Assembly: GCA_963812475.1 (NCBI GenBank)
Contig: CAWEVI010000052.1
Location: 1 to 64,000 of the forward strand
DNA from: JAMXLO01 sp963812475
GTDB taxonomy: Bacteria; Pseudomonadota; Alphaproteobacteria; Acetobacterales; Acetobacteraceae
DNA length: 64,000 nucleotides
Direction: 5' to 3'
The notes below the pieces were generated by a model, which saw nothing but the letters and a program-made list of their open reading frames with translations, was not told where the DNA came from and did no database searches. The stretch's first letter is position 1, and each line of letters starts with the position of its first letter. Positions 8,943-18,478 of this stretch are shown one piece after another. Made by a program: the position numbers and the translations under genes.

Positions 8943-9596
8943 TCACGCAAGCACACGAAGTCGCGCCGCGAGATCCAAGGCAGTCGAGAAATGGATATCG
9001 GGACGCGCCCGGTCAATCCCACCATCGTGCGCGGCGTCACCGACGAGCACGGCGGTGACGCCGGCAGCCCGAGCGGCGTGCATGTCAAGCGCCGTGTCAC
9101 CCAGATACCAGACCGAGCGGTCCGCCGGTTGGCCGATCCGGTCAAGCGCCAGCAGGATCGGCGCGGGGTCGGGCTTGTCGGCTGCGGCGTCGCCGGCGCC
9201 GATGACCGCGTCGAAATGGGGCGCCCAGCCGAGATGCTCCACCTCGGCGCGAAGGTAGCGGCCGGCCTTGTTGGACACGACGCCCTGCGGCCAGGGCGCG
9301 CCCGCGGCGAGCGCGTCCGCGGCGCCCGCCATCGGTGCGACGTGGTGGAGGTGCTGATCATCGAGTGCGGCGTAGAAAATGTCGCGCGCGCGCTCCCACT
9401 CGGCGCCGAACATGACGGGGAAGCTGTCGCGGAGCGAGACGCGGACGCGGGCACGGGTGTCGGCGACGGTCCACAGCGGCATGGCGAAGGCGGCGAACAC
9501 GGCGTTGAGTGCGGCGGCGATTCCGGCCCAACCGTCCACCAGCGTATTGTCCCAGTCGTAGAGCAGGATGGCGGGTCGGGCGGGCGGAGCGTGCAT
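8943..9596 (-). CDS. HAD-superfamily hydrolase, phosphoglycolate-phosphatase-like
   Basis: A 217-residue HAD phosphatase. Motif I is LLYDWDNTLVD (nucleophile Asp with the second Asp two residues later), motif II GVVSNK, the motif III Lys is in KPDP, and motif IV is YLGDTALD. The helical cap insertion after motif I marks a subfamily I enzyme like Gph. ATG 9596 is chosen because the family starts about ten residues before motif I; the longer frame upstream is low-complexity. It could act on phosphoglycolate or another small phosphate ester. First gene of the hfq-hflX unit. Confidence 0.88.
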   Translation of the reverse strand: MHAPPARPAILLYDWDNTLVDGWAGIAAALNAVFAAFAMPLWTVADTRARVRVSLRDSFPVMFGAEWERARDIFYAALDDQHLHHVAPMAGAADALAAGAPWPQGVVSNKAGRYLRAEVEHLGWAPHFDAVIGAGDAAADKPDPAPILLALDRIGQPADRSVWYLGDTALDMHAARAAGVTAVLVGDAAHDGGIDRARPDIHFSTALDLAARLRVLA

Positions 9597-9744
9597 CAGG
9601 GCGATCCGTGTCCGGTGGTTCCAGTTCGTGTTCTCCTTTCCGCCCTCGGGGGCGGAGAGGCTGGGTGAGCTGGCGGATCGGCGGTTCATCACTCCACGCA
9701 ATCGCGCCGTCTCAACACACAGGCAATGAGACGCCGCCGGGGAT

Positions 9745-9993
9745 TCACCCCCCGCCAATCTTCGGGATCAGGTAGATTTCGCTGTCCGGCTTCAGCACGG
9801 CGGAATACGCGTCCTGGTAGATCTCGCCGTCGATCGCCACCGCCATGCTGTCCTCCACCTGCTTGCCCAGACCCGGAAAGCGCTGCTCCAGTTCAAGCAC
9901 CAGCCGGCGGAAGGTGGTCGCCGCCACCTCGAACTCCGTCCTGCCACCGGTGAACCGCTGGCAGGACGAACCCGAGATGACGACAGTCGGCAT
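9745..9993 (-). CDS. MoaD/ThiS-like small sulfur-carrier protein
   Basis: An 82-residue beta-grasp protein ending in Gly-Gly (KIGGG), as required for thiocarboxylation in MoaD/ThiS-type sulfur carriers. It reads FRRLVLELEQRFPGLGKQ in the first helix and SEIYLIPKIGGG at the end. Its start overlaps the stop of the molybdenum hydroxylase large subunit by one base, so it belongs to that operon. MoaD donates sulfur to molybdopterin, which fits a molybdoenzyme operon; whether it serves general Moco synthesis or this enzyme alone is unknown. Confidence 0.85.
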   Translation of the reverse strand: MPTVVISGSSCQRFTGGRTEFEVAATTFRRLVLELEQRFPGLGKQVEDSMAVAIDGEIYQDAYSAVLKPDSEIYLIPKIGGG

Positions 9994-12271
9994 CAGTCGT
10001 CGCCGTTCGCCAGATCCAGCGCGGCGCGGACCTTCGGCGGCGACATCGGCAGGCTTGCCATGCGCAGCCCGATCGCGTCGCGGATCGCGTTGCCCACCGC
10101 CGCCATCGGCGGCACGATCGGCACCTCGCCCACACCACGCGCGCCGAACGGATGGCGCGGGTTCGGCACCTCGACCAGGATCGCCTCGATCAGCGGCAGA
10201 TCGGAGGCGACGGGCACGCGGTAGTCGAGGAACCCGGCGTTATCCATCTTGCCGTTCTTGTCGTAGATGTACTCCTCGTTCAGCGCCCAGCCGATGCCCT
10301 GTGCAGCGCCGCCCTGGATCTGGCCCTCGACATAGCTCGGATGGATCGCGCGGCCGACATCCTGCACCGCGGTGTAGCGCACTATGGTGACGTGACCGGT
10401 CTCCTTGTCCACCTCCACGTCGCAGATATGCGCGCCGAAGCCGGGCCCTGCGCCCTGCGCGTTGACCGACACCTCCGACGTGATCGGCCCGCCGGTGCGC
10501 GCCGCCTTCAGCGCGATATCGTTGAGCGTCAGCGGTTCGAACGCGCCGGCGTTGGTGCCGGCCGGATGGGCCGCGCCGTCTCGCCAATCCACCGCGTCCG
10601 GGGTGATTTCCCAGATCGCCGCCGCGCGCGACTTGAGTTGGTCCACCACCTTTTCGGCTGCCATCGTCGCCGCCATGCCGGTGGCAAAGGTGACGCGGCT
10701 GCCACCGGTGACATGGGTGAAGCCGATCGAACTGGTGTCGCCGACGATGGTGCGCACCCGTTCCGGCGCGATCTGCAGTACCTCGGCAACCATCATGCCG
10801 ATGGAGGCGCGCGATCCGCCAATGTCGGGGCTGCCCGAAACCGCGTTGACCGAGCCGTCCTCGGCGACATGCACCGCCGCCGATGACTCGCCGCCGATGT
10901 TGAACCAGAACCCGGTGGCGATGCCGCGGCCCTGGCCTGGCTTTAGCGGCGTCTTCCAGTGCGCGCTGGACTTTGCCGCTTCCAACGTGGCGAGGAAGCC
11001 GATGTTCTGGTGCGTCGGCCCGTAATGAGTCTTGGTGCCATTGCGCGCACCGTTCTGCTCGCGCAATGCGATGGGGTCCTTGCCGAGCTTGCGCGCCAGG
11101 TCGTCCATCGCGCTTTCCACCGCGAAGGACGCAATCGGCGCGCCGGGTGCGCGATACGCCGCCACCTTCGCGCGGTTGCTGACCACGTCGTAGCCGGTGA
11201 CCTCGACGTTCGGGATGTCGTACATCGCGAAGCCGCACATGCAGCCAGGCTGGATCGGCGAACCGGGGAACGCGCCGGCCTGATACTTCAGCACGTGCTG
11301 CGCCGCGACGATCGTCCCGTCCTTCTTCGCGCCGAGCTTCACTTCCATGGTGGCGCCGGAGGTCGGGCCGGAGGCGCGGAACACCTCCTCGCGCGTCATC
11401 TGCATCTTCACCGGCCGGCCGCACTTCTTCGACAGCGCGAGCGCCAAGCGGCTCCAGATAGACCAGCGTCTTGCCGCCGAACCCGCCGCCGATCTCGGCC
11501 GCCATCGCGCGGATGTTGGCGATGTCCATGCCGAGCAGCTTCGCAACATAGGACCGCGTCATGAACTGGCCCTGCGAGGAGGACGAAGATCGTGCTCTGC
11601 CCATCGGCGCCGTAATGGCACAGGCAGGCGTGCGGCTCGATATAGGCCTGATGCACCGGCTCGGTGGTATAGCGGCCCTCGACGATCACCTCGGCCTGCT
11701 TGAAGCCGGCGTCGATGTCGCCCTTCTTGAAGTAGACGCGCTTGGCGATGTTCGACGGCTTGGTCGGCTTCGGCTCGACACCGGCGGTGAACAGGTCGTC
11801 GTGCAGCACCGGCGCATCGGCCGCCATCGCCGCCTCGACATCGATGACGTAGGGCAGCACCTCGTACTTCACATCGATCAGCTCGAGCGCCTCATCGGCG
11901 ATCGCCTGCGACGTCGCGGCCACCGCGGCGACCGCATGGCCCTCGTACAGCGCCTTGCCGCGCGCCATGCAATTCCGGGAAAGGTCGCGGAAATTCATCG
12001 GACCTTCACCGACGAACGCCTCTTCCGAAGGGATGTCCGGGAAGTCGGCGGCGGTGACGACGGCCTTCACGCCGGCCAGCTTCAGCGCCTTGCTGGCATC
12101 GATCGAGACGATCCGCGCATGCGCATGCGGCGAGCGCTTCACCTTCCCCCACAGCATGCCGGGCATCACCATGTCGGCGCCGAACTGCGCGCGACCGGTG
12201 ACCTTGTCCACGCCGTCGGGACGGATCGGACGCGTGCCGACAACCTTCAGATCGGATGGAACATAGTTCAT
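9993..12271 (-). pseudogene. xanthine dehydrogenase/CoxL-family molybdopterin subunit, two frameshifts
   Basis: About 760 codons of the large Mo-binding subunit of a molybdenum hydroxylase (xanthine dehydrogenase / CO dehydrogenase / hydroxybenzoyl-CoA reductase family) are readable, but in three frames. The first frame runs from ATG 12271 (MNYVPSDLKVVGTRPIRPDG) to GQSTIFV. One extra base near 11576-11583 then moves the reading to SSQGQFMTRSYVAKLLGMD with IGGGFGGKTLVYLEPL. A second extra base near 11444-11447 moves it to LALALSKKCGRPVKMQ and on to the stop at 9993. Removing one base at each site gives a continuous family-like protein with the late AQGIGWALNEE segment. Either a decaying gene or sequencing error. 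Its start overlaps the 2Fe-2S subunit stop by 4 bases. Confidence 0.85.
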
Positions 12272-12754
12272 GCTACGGTCTCTCCTCGCATTTCGGCGGC
12301 GGCATCCATCACGGCGCGGATGATCTTGTCATAGCCGGTGCAGCGGCAGAGGTTGCCGGCCAGCCAGTAGCGCGCCTCGGTTTCGGTCGGGTTGGGGTTC
12401 TCGTCGAGCAGCGCCTTCGCCGCGACGATGAAGCCCGGCGTGCAGAAGCCGCATTGCAGCGCCGCGTGCTCCAGGAATTTCTGCTGCACCGGATGCAGGT
12501 GGTCGCCGTCGGCGATGCCTTCAACCGTCGTGATGGATCTTGCCCTCGGCCTCGACGCCGAGGATCAGGCAGGAACACATCAGCGCGCCGTCGACGATGA
12601 CGCTGCATGCGCCGCAGTCGCCGGATGCGCAGCCTTCCTTGCTGCCGGTCAGCCCCAGCACGTCGCGCAGCGTATCGAGCAGCGTCTGCTGCGTCTCGCA
12701 GAGGAATTCGACAGGTTCGCCGTTGATAGTGGTGGATACGTGATGCTTGCTCAT
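12268..12754 (-). pseudogene. molybdenum hydroxylase 2Fe-2S subunit (CoxS-like), one frameshift
   Basis: Both iron-sulfur domains are present. The N-terminal plant-type ferredoxin has CASGDCGACSVIVDG; the C-terminal helical domain has CGFCTPG and CRCTGYDKI. They are in different frames because of a 4-base insertion (a GGAT-type duplication) at about 12531-12538. Removing it gives a continuous protein of about 160 residues reading GVEAEGKITTVEGIADGD, the family's normal length. The subunit passes electrons from Mo cofactor to FAD. A ribosome site AAGGGAAG lies just upstream of ATG 12754. Confidence 0.87.
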
Positions 12755-12775
12755 CAGTGAGTCTTCCCTTGCGTC

Positions 12776-13659
12776 TTACCGTGCCCGATTTCCCTTGGGC
12801 GCGATCGAATGCGATCGCCGCCACACGGCGCGCCAGCACGCCGGCCACCTTGGTGCGGTAAACGATCGTTCCGCGCTTGTCGTCGATCGGCTTGCACACC
12901 GCACGCGCCGCCGCATCCAGCTTCGCCAGCGTGGCGTCGTCGAGCGTGTGCCCGATCAGCGCATCGGCGGCTGTCCTTGACCAGCAGCACCGTCGGCGCC
13001 ACCGCGCCGAGCGCACAAGCGCGCGGCGGTGCACACGCCCTTGTCGTCCAGCGTCACGCTGATGCCGCACGCCGACCACGGCGATGTCCATTTCGGTGCG
13101 CGGAATGAAGCGCAGGTAGGCGTCGACTTGACCGCGCCGGCCGCGGCGGCAGCTTGAACTCCAGGATGAACTCGTCCTTGGCGAGCGAGGTGCGGCCGGG
13201 TCCCGTGGGGATCTGCTCCACCGGAACCTCGCGGCGTCCCTTGCCGCCGACCACCACGGCGATCGCGCCGGCGGCATACATCGCAGGCACGCTGTCGGCG
13301 GCCGGCGAGGCGTTGCACAGGTTGCCCGCCAGCGAGCAGCGGCCCTGGATCTGCGTCGAGCCGATCAGGTCGAGCGCCTCGACCACGCCCGGCCAGGCCT
13401 TGTTCATGCCGGCATGCGCCTCGACCATCGCGCCGGGCGTCGCGGCGCCGATGACGAAGCCGCCGTTCTCCTCGCGGATGCCGATGATGCCGGGGATCTT
13501 CTTGGTGTCCACGATCAGCTCAGGTTTCAGCCGGCCCGACCGCAACTGGACCAGGAGATCGGTCCCGCCGGAAAGGACCTTGGCCAGACCGGAAGACCCG
13601 GCCAGCAGTTTGACGGCCTCGTCGACCGTCGCGGGTGCGGCGTAATTGAGCGTTGGCAT
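12776..13659 (-). pseudogene. molybdenum hydroxylase FAD subunit (CoxM-like), at least four frameshifts
   Basis: The N-terminal half (MPTLNYAAPATVDEAVKLL, LSGGTDLLVQLRSG, SLAGNLCNASPAADSVPAMY) is intact and is the FAD-binding domain of the CoxM/XdhB family. Downstream the family sequence continues in changing frames: VDAYLRFIPRTEMDIAVVGV, then ISVTLDDKGVC, then ALGAVAPTVLLVKD, then ADALIGHTLDDA. Each change is explained by one extra base, near 13130-13137, 13066-13071, 13012-13024 and 12966-12975. A fifth near 12800-12810 would bring in the stop at 12776; that end is uncertain. Restored length would be about 293 residues, normal for the family. First gene of the operon. Confidence 0.83.
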
Positions 13660-13968
13660 TCTTGCTCCCGATCTCTGCGCGCGTTGGCCCGCCCGGTCCT
13701 TGGCCGGTCCAGGCTGGAAGGTCCCAAGGTTAGGCGATCAGCAATGGCCGGTCGAGAGGCGGCGGCGCAGCCTGTCAGTCAGCGAGACCGTGCTGAAGTT
13801 GATCAACCGTCCGAGCCGGCGCCCGCTCAGCCGAGTTTAGGCGAGAAGCTGCGCTTCGTTAAGGGCGGCAAGCGACCGTTCAAGTTCACAGAGTTCACCG
13901 ACGGACGGATTGCCGTTCCGTGCAACTCCGTGGGCAACCCGTGTAACCCGTGTCGGTCTTTGCTTCGC
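13660..13968. other. gene-free stretch between FAD subunit start and dioxygenase stop
   Basis: This 309-bp stretch holds no supported gene. Both flanking genes are on the minus strand, so it should contain the promoter of the molybdenum hydroxylase operon and the terminator of the dioxygenase. Around 13887-13950 it carries short repeated words of the GTTCACAGAGTTCACC and CCGTGTAACCCGTGT type. No clear promoter boxes were recognised. Confidence 0.5.
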
Positions 13969-14970
13969 TTACTGCGCTCGCTTGGCCGCGTCCCACCAGG
14001 GACAGCTTCCCTGCATCGTCTGGTAGTTGCCCGCAATCACCCGCACCGGTTCACGCATGCCGTCCTGCGCCGCCTTCAGGCGCATCGCGCGCGCCTGTGC
14101 TCGCTGCTCCTCCGGCAGCCATGTCCGGTCATGCCCCCAAAGGCTCGGACCCACCGTCACCTCGGTCGCCCGCCAGTTCCCCGGTATCACTTCTTTCCCG
14201 CCCCAACCGTATTCCAGCATGAACCCCGAGGGCGAACGCAGGTAAAAGGATGTCACGCAGTCATTCGGATGCCGCCCCAGCGTGGTGGCGATCCGCTCCG
14301 GTTCGCCCAGCGCGATGTCGTAGCCCTGGCCGACATCGTCCAGCGAATACAGTTCGATCATCAGGTGATGCAGGTCCTGCCTGCCCGTCTCGATCAGCGC
14401 CACGCTGTGATGGCGCGGGTTGATGTGCAGGAAATAGGCCCGGAACGGCGTCAGGATGTAGTCGCTCACGCCGAAGCCCAGCACGTCGCGATAGAACCCG
14501 AGCAGGTCGTCGATGTTCTTCACGTGGAATACGGCATGGCCCATGCCCAGCGGGCCGGTACGGAAACCGGATATGGAACGGCCCGGGCGGAATGGCTGAT
14601 CGGCGACCGCCGCGCCCCAGAACGCCTCCAGCCGGTTGCCTCCCGGGTCGGCGAAGCTGACCAGGCTCCGCACGCAGCGCTGATCGGCCAGTGCGGCAGG
14701 CTCGCGCCGCACCGACACATCGGCTGACTCCAGTCGGTCCGCGAGTGCATCCAGCGACGCCGCATCGGCCACCTCGAAGCCGAAATACCGCTCGCCATCA
14801 GCCAACGACCGGTCCACGACCAGTCGCTGGCTACGATCGTCCATCCGAAATGCGCGACAGGAATTGCCGCGCTCGACCATCTGCATGCCCAGCCATCGCG
14901 TGGCGAAATCCGTCCAGTCCGTCAGGTCGGAAGCACCGATCCCGACATAGCCGAGAGCCTGCACCTGCAT
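13969..14970 (-). CDS. extradiol ring-cleavage dioxygenase, VOC superfamily (type I, BphC/HsaC-like)
   Basis: A 333-residue two-domain vicinal-oxygen-chelate protein. The C-terminal domain carries the expected Fe(II) ligands of type I extradiol dioxygenases: His145 in LGMGHAVFHV, a His in DLHHLMIEL (201/202) and Glu253 in MLEYGWGG. These enzymes open catechol-type rings next to the diol. ATG 14970 (MQVQALGYVGIG) is chosen because the first VOC strand begins there; the longer frame to 15054 is not family-like. It is divergent from the HxlR regulator 248 bp away, which may control it. The aromatic substrate is not known. Confidence 0.9.
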   Translation of the reverse strand: MQVQALGYVGIGASDLTDWTDFATRWLGMQMVERGNSCRAFRMDDRSQRLVVDRSLADGERYFGFEVADAASLDALADRLESADVSVRREPAALADQRCVRSLVSFADPGGNRLEAFWGAAVADQPFRPGRSISGFRTGPLGMGHAVFHVKNIDDLLGFYRDVLGFGVSDYILTPFRAYFLHINPRHHSVALIETGRQDLHHLMIELYSLDDVGQGYDIALGEPERIATTLGRHPNDCVTSFYLRSPSGFMLEYGWGGKEVIPGNWRATEVTVGPSLWGHDRTWLPEEQRAQARAMRLKAAQDGMREPVRVIAGNYQTMQGSCPWWDAAKRAQ

Positions 14971-15218
14971 GGCAAATCTCCACCGGCCGGCCGCGACCGG
15001 CCGGAATAGCGCGAGCCCGGAGCCAATCTCCCAGGCCTCGACGTCACACGACAAACATTAGCACGCCTCCGGTCGAGTTTGGACAGGTCCGTCGACGCCA
15101 TTCCCTTCGGCATCACGGTCCGGTGAGTTCTCAATGGCTGCCGAGCAGTTACTTGCATTATGCAATGCACGCCTATATGAGCGACTTGCATGATAGAAGC
15201 CAATGCCGGAGACGACCC

Positions 15219-15722
15219 ATGCAGCACAAAAGCTTCGGGAACATGTCATGCCCCATCGCACGCAGCCTCGAGCGGGTCGGCGAGTGGTGGAGCATCCTGA
15301 TCCTTCGCGACGCCTTTCTCGGGCTGACCCGCTTCGACCAGTTCCAAAAGAGCCTGGACATCGCACCGAACATATTGGCGCGCCGGCTCCAGGCACTGGT
15401 CGAAGCCGGTCTGCTGGAGCGCCGCGGCTACAGCGCTCGGCCGCCGCGCGATGAATACCTGCTGACCGCGCGCGGACGCGACTTCCGCCCCGTGCTGTGG
15501 GCCATCCTCGCCTGGGGCAACAAGCATTTCGCCCCCGAAGGACCGGCCGTCGTGGTCGTGGACAGCGAGACGGGCGAGCAGGCAGAGCCCGTCCTGATCG
15601 ATCGGCGCAGCGGACGGCTGCTTGTCGAGCCGGCGTTCCGGTCAGCGCCCGGACCCGCTGCCGACGAGCGTACCCGGCGCCGGTACGCGGCTGCCGCTTC
15701 GGAAGACAGGAGCGTGCCATGA
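15219..15722 (+). CDS. HxlR family transcriptional regulator
   Basis: A 167-residue winged-helix protein. The HxlR core is visible: CPIARSLERVGEWW, ILRDAFLGLTRFDQF, PNILARRLQALVEAGLLER and a YLLTARGRDFRPVL wing segment. Family members usually sense small aromatic or reactive compounds and control adjacent catabolic or efflux genes. The stop overlaps the start of the membrane-fusion gene (ATGA), so it is the first gene of a regulator-efflux operon. A C-terminal extension of about 60 residues beyond the DNA-binding domain is present, ending in charged sequence. Confidence 0.9.
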   Translation: MQHKSFGNMSCPIARSLERVGEWWSILILRDAFLGLTRFDQFQKSLDIAPNILARRLQALVEAGLLERRGYSARPPRDEYLLTARGRDFRPVLWAILAWGNKHFAPEGPAVVVVDSETGEQAEPVLIDRRSGRLLVEPAFRSAPGPAADERTRRRYAAAASEDRSVP

Positions 15723-16843
15723 ACACCCAGGTGCTCGACCAGTCTGCGCCGTCCGTCATGCGACGCGATATCGTCGCTCCTCCGCGGACAGGCAGAATAC
15801 GGCTGTCGCGCAAGCAGTTGGGTATTGTTGGTGGCGCACTGTTGGCCGGGCTTGGCGTTGCCTGGTACGGCACCGACTGGTGGACCGTCGGACGCTTCAT
15901 CGATAGTACCGACGACGCCTATGTCGGCGGCGACGTGACGGTGATCGCGCCCAAAGTGGCGGGATTCATCGCCGAAGTCGCGGTCAGCGATAACCAGGAA
16001 GTCCATGCCGGCGATCTGATGGTCAGGCTTGACGACCGTGACTACCGGGCCGCCCTGGCGAAAGCTGTCGCCGGTGTCGCCGGACAACAGGCCACGCTCG
16101 CCAATCTCGATGCGACCCGTCGTCTGCAGGAGGCAGTCATCGCCCAGGCGCAGGCCGAACTGTCCGCAACCGCCGCCGAAATCACCCGCGCCAGATACGA
16201 CGTCGATCGCTATCGCAGCCTGGCGCACGATCAGTTCGGCTCGTTGCAGCGTTTTCAGCAGGCGGATGCCGACTACCAGAAGGCGCTCGCCGCCGATCAA
16301 AGATCGCGTGCGGCGCTGGAAGCCGCACAGCGTCAGCTCGATGTGATCGACACGCAGAAGCAGCAGACGCAGGCTGCTCTGGCTGGCGCCGTGGCAGACC
16401 GCGAGTCCGCCCAACTGAACGTCGGCTACACCGAACTTCGGGCGCCGATCGATGGGACGGTCGGAAACCGCAGTGCGCGGACCGGCGCCTACGCCACCGT
16501 CGGAGCGCAGCTCATCTCGCTGGTGCCGACAAACGGCCTGTGGGTCGACGCAAACTTCAAGGAAAACCAGCTCGCGCGCATACGCGTTGGATTGCCCGTG
16601 ACGATCGAGGCCGATGTCCTGCCCGACCAGGCCTTCCACGGACGTGTCGCAAGCCTGGCTCCCGCCACGGGCGCGATTTTCAGCGTGCTGCCGCCAGAGA
16701 ACGCCACCGGCAACTTCACCAAGATCGTGCAGCGCGTCCCGGTGCGCATCCGACTGGACGGCGATGGCGCGACACTCGGCCACCTCCGGCCTGGCCTGTC
16801 CGTCACAGCGGAGGTCGATGAACGCGGGAGCGTCAGGCCGTGA
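15719..16843 (+). CDS. HlyD/EmrA-family membrane fusion protein of an efflux pump
   Basis: A 374-residue periplasmic adaptor. It has a single N-terminal membrane anchor at about residues 34-53, then DDAYVGGDVTVIAPKVAGFI (lipoyl half-motif), a long alpha-helical hairpin rich in Ala/Gln, the second lipoyl half (LRAPIDGTVGNRSARTG) and a beta-barrel with TNGLWVDANFKENQL. The DAYV and APIDG motifs are typical of EmrA. It should link the inner-membrane transporter to an outer-membrane channel; no TolC gene is seen nearby. It overlaps both neighbours by 4 bases, so the regulator, adaptor and pump are co-translated. Confidence 0.93.
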   Translation: MNTQVLDQSAPSVMRRDIVAPPRTGRIRLSRKQLGIVGGALLAGLGVAWYGTDWWTVGRFIDSTDDAYVGGDVTVIAPKVAGFIAEVAVSDNQEVHAGDLMVRLDDRDYRAALAKAVAGVAGQQATLANLDATRRLQEAVIAQAQAELSATAAEITRARYDVDRYRSLAHDQFGSLQRFQQADADYQKALAADQRSRAALEAAQRQLDVIDTQKQQTQAALAGAVADRESAQLNVGYTELRAPIDGTVGNRSARTGAYATVGAQLISLVPTNGLWVDANFKENQLARIRVGLPVTIEADVLPDQAFHGRVASLAPATGAIFSVLPPENATGNFTKIVQRVPVRIRLDGDGATLGHLRPGLSVTAEVDERGSVRP

Positions 16844-18438
16844 GCGCGACGACCGCCGATATCCTTCGCCCGGCCACCCATCCTGGCGAGTTGTCAATGC
16901 CGGCGAAGGTCTTTGCCTTCGCCACCATGAGCGTCGGCTTCTTCATCGCATTGCTGGACATCCAGATCGTCTCCGCCTCGCTCAGCGATATCGGTGGCGG
17001 CCTCTCCGCCGGCACTGACGAGACCGCCTGGGTGCAGACGAGTTACCTGATCGCCGAAATCGTCGTGATACCGCTGTCCGGCTGGTTGTCGCGCGTGATG
17101 TCGACACGCTGGCTGTTCTGCGCCTCCGCTGCCGGGTTCACCTTGACAAGCCTGCTCTGCGGCTGGGCCTGGGACATCCAGAGCATGATCGTGTTCCGGG
17201 CGTTGCAGGGCTTCCTGGGCGGATCGATGATCCCAACGGTTTTCACCACCGCATTCATCTACTTCAATGGCCAGCAGCGCGTCATCGCCGCGGCGACGAT
17301 CGGTTGCATCTCCTCGCTCGCGCCAACGCTCGGACCGACGATCGGTGGATGGATCACCGATAACTATTCCTGGCACTGGCTTTTCTTCATCAATCTGGCG
17401 CCGGGCATTTTCGTCGCCGTGGTGGTGCCAATCCTGGTGCGAATCGACACACCGAACCTGTCGCTGCTGCGCGGCGCTGACTATTTCGGCATGGTCCTGA
17501 TGGCGGTATTCCTCGGCTGCCTTGAATACACGCTCGAGGAAGGACCGCGCTGGGATTGGTTCGGCGACAACACGATCCGTACGACGGCGTGGGTTTCCGG
17601 CGTGGCCGGCGTCGCCTTCCTATGGCGCAGCCTGACCTTCAGCCGGCCCGTGGTCGATCTGCGCGCGCTGAAAAGCCGCAACTTCGCGCTCGGCTGCTTC
17701 TTCTCGTTCATCACCGGCATCGGCATCTTCGCGACGATTTACCTGACGCCACTGTTCCTTGGCCACGTGCGCGGTTTCAGCGCCCTGCAGATCGGCATGG
17801 CGGTGTTCTCGACCGGACTGTTCCAGGTCTGCGCCATACCGTTCTACACGGCGCTCGCACGGCGCATTGACCTGCGATGGCTCATGATGTTCGGCCTCGC
17901 CTGCTTTGCCGTCAGCATGTGGAACTTCACGCCGATCACCCATGACTGGGGCTGGCGCGAGCTGCTGCTGCCGCAGGCGTTCCGTGGTTTCTCGCAGCAG
18001 TTCGCCGTGGCCCCGACAGTGACGCTGACGCTCGGCAGCCTTGCACCGGATCGGCTGAAGCTCGCATCCGGCCTGTTCAACCTGATGCGCAATCTAGGCG
18101 GCGCAATTGGCATCGCCGCATGCGGCACGATCCTGAACAATCGCACGAACCTGCACTTCCTTCGGCTGGCCGAGCATTTGAACAGCAGCAATCCGGCGAT
18201 GCAGCAGCTGGTGCATCAGGTCGCAACTTCCGAGACCGCGGCGCGCGGAGGCGATGCCGTGCAGGGTCATGCCGCGGCGCTCAGGATGCTATGGTCGCTC
18301 ACCCTGCGGGAGGCGCAGACCCAGACCTATGCCGATGCATTCCTCGTGATCGCGATCTGCTTCGTCATCGCGACCGCGATGGTGCCCTTGATGCGCAAGA
18401 TCGGAGCACCGGCGGCACCTTCCGCCGACGCCCACTGA
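16840..18438 (+). CDS. DHA2 family MFS multidrug efflux transporter (EmrB-like)
   Basis: A 532-residue protein with about 14 hydrophobic segments, as expected of the DHA2 drug:H+ antiporters. MFS motifs include DIQIVSASLSDIGGGL in helix 1, a WLSRVMSTRWLF loop (motif A position), FRALQGFLGGSMIPTVF (motif B) and APTLGPTIGGWITD (motif C). The start is GTG 16840, overlapping the adaptor stop by 4 bases. Together with the adaptor it would export a toxic or aromatic compound. The substrate is unknown. Confidence 0.93.
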   Translation: MSATTADILRPATHPGELSMPAKVFAFATMSVGFFIALLDIQIVSASLSDIGGGLSAGTDETAWVQTSYLIAEIVVIPLSGWLSRVMSTRWLFCASAAGFTLTSLLCGWAWDIQSMIVFRALQGFLGGSMIPTVFTTAFIYFNGQQRVIAAATIGCISSLAPTLGPTIGGWITDNYSWHWLFFINLAPGIFVAVVVPILVRIDTPNLSLLRGADYFGMVLMAVFLGCLEYTLEEGPRWDWFGDNTIRTTAWVSGVAGVAFLWRSLTFSRPVVDLRALKSRNFALGCFFSFITGIGIFATIYLTPLFLGHVRGFSALQIGMAVFSTGLFQVCAIPFYTALARRIDLRWLMMFGLACFAVSMWNFTPITHDWGWRELLLPQAFRGFSQQFAVAPTVTLTLGSLAPDRLKLASGLFNLMRNLGGAIGIAACGTILNNRTNLHFLRLAEHLNSSNPAMQQLVHQVATSETAARGGDAVQGHAAALRMLWSLTLREAQTQTYADAFLVIAICFVIATAMVPLMRKIGAPAAPSADAH

Positions 18439-18478
18439 CGCAGATGTGCCCAATGATGCAGATAGGGAGGACAGACAG

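Noticed and set aside
15428..16897. 489-codon open frame on the minus strand
   Set aside because: Antisense to the HlyD-type adaptor, which has full family motifs; this frame has none.
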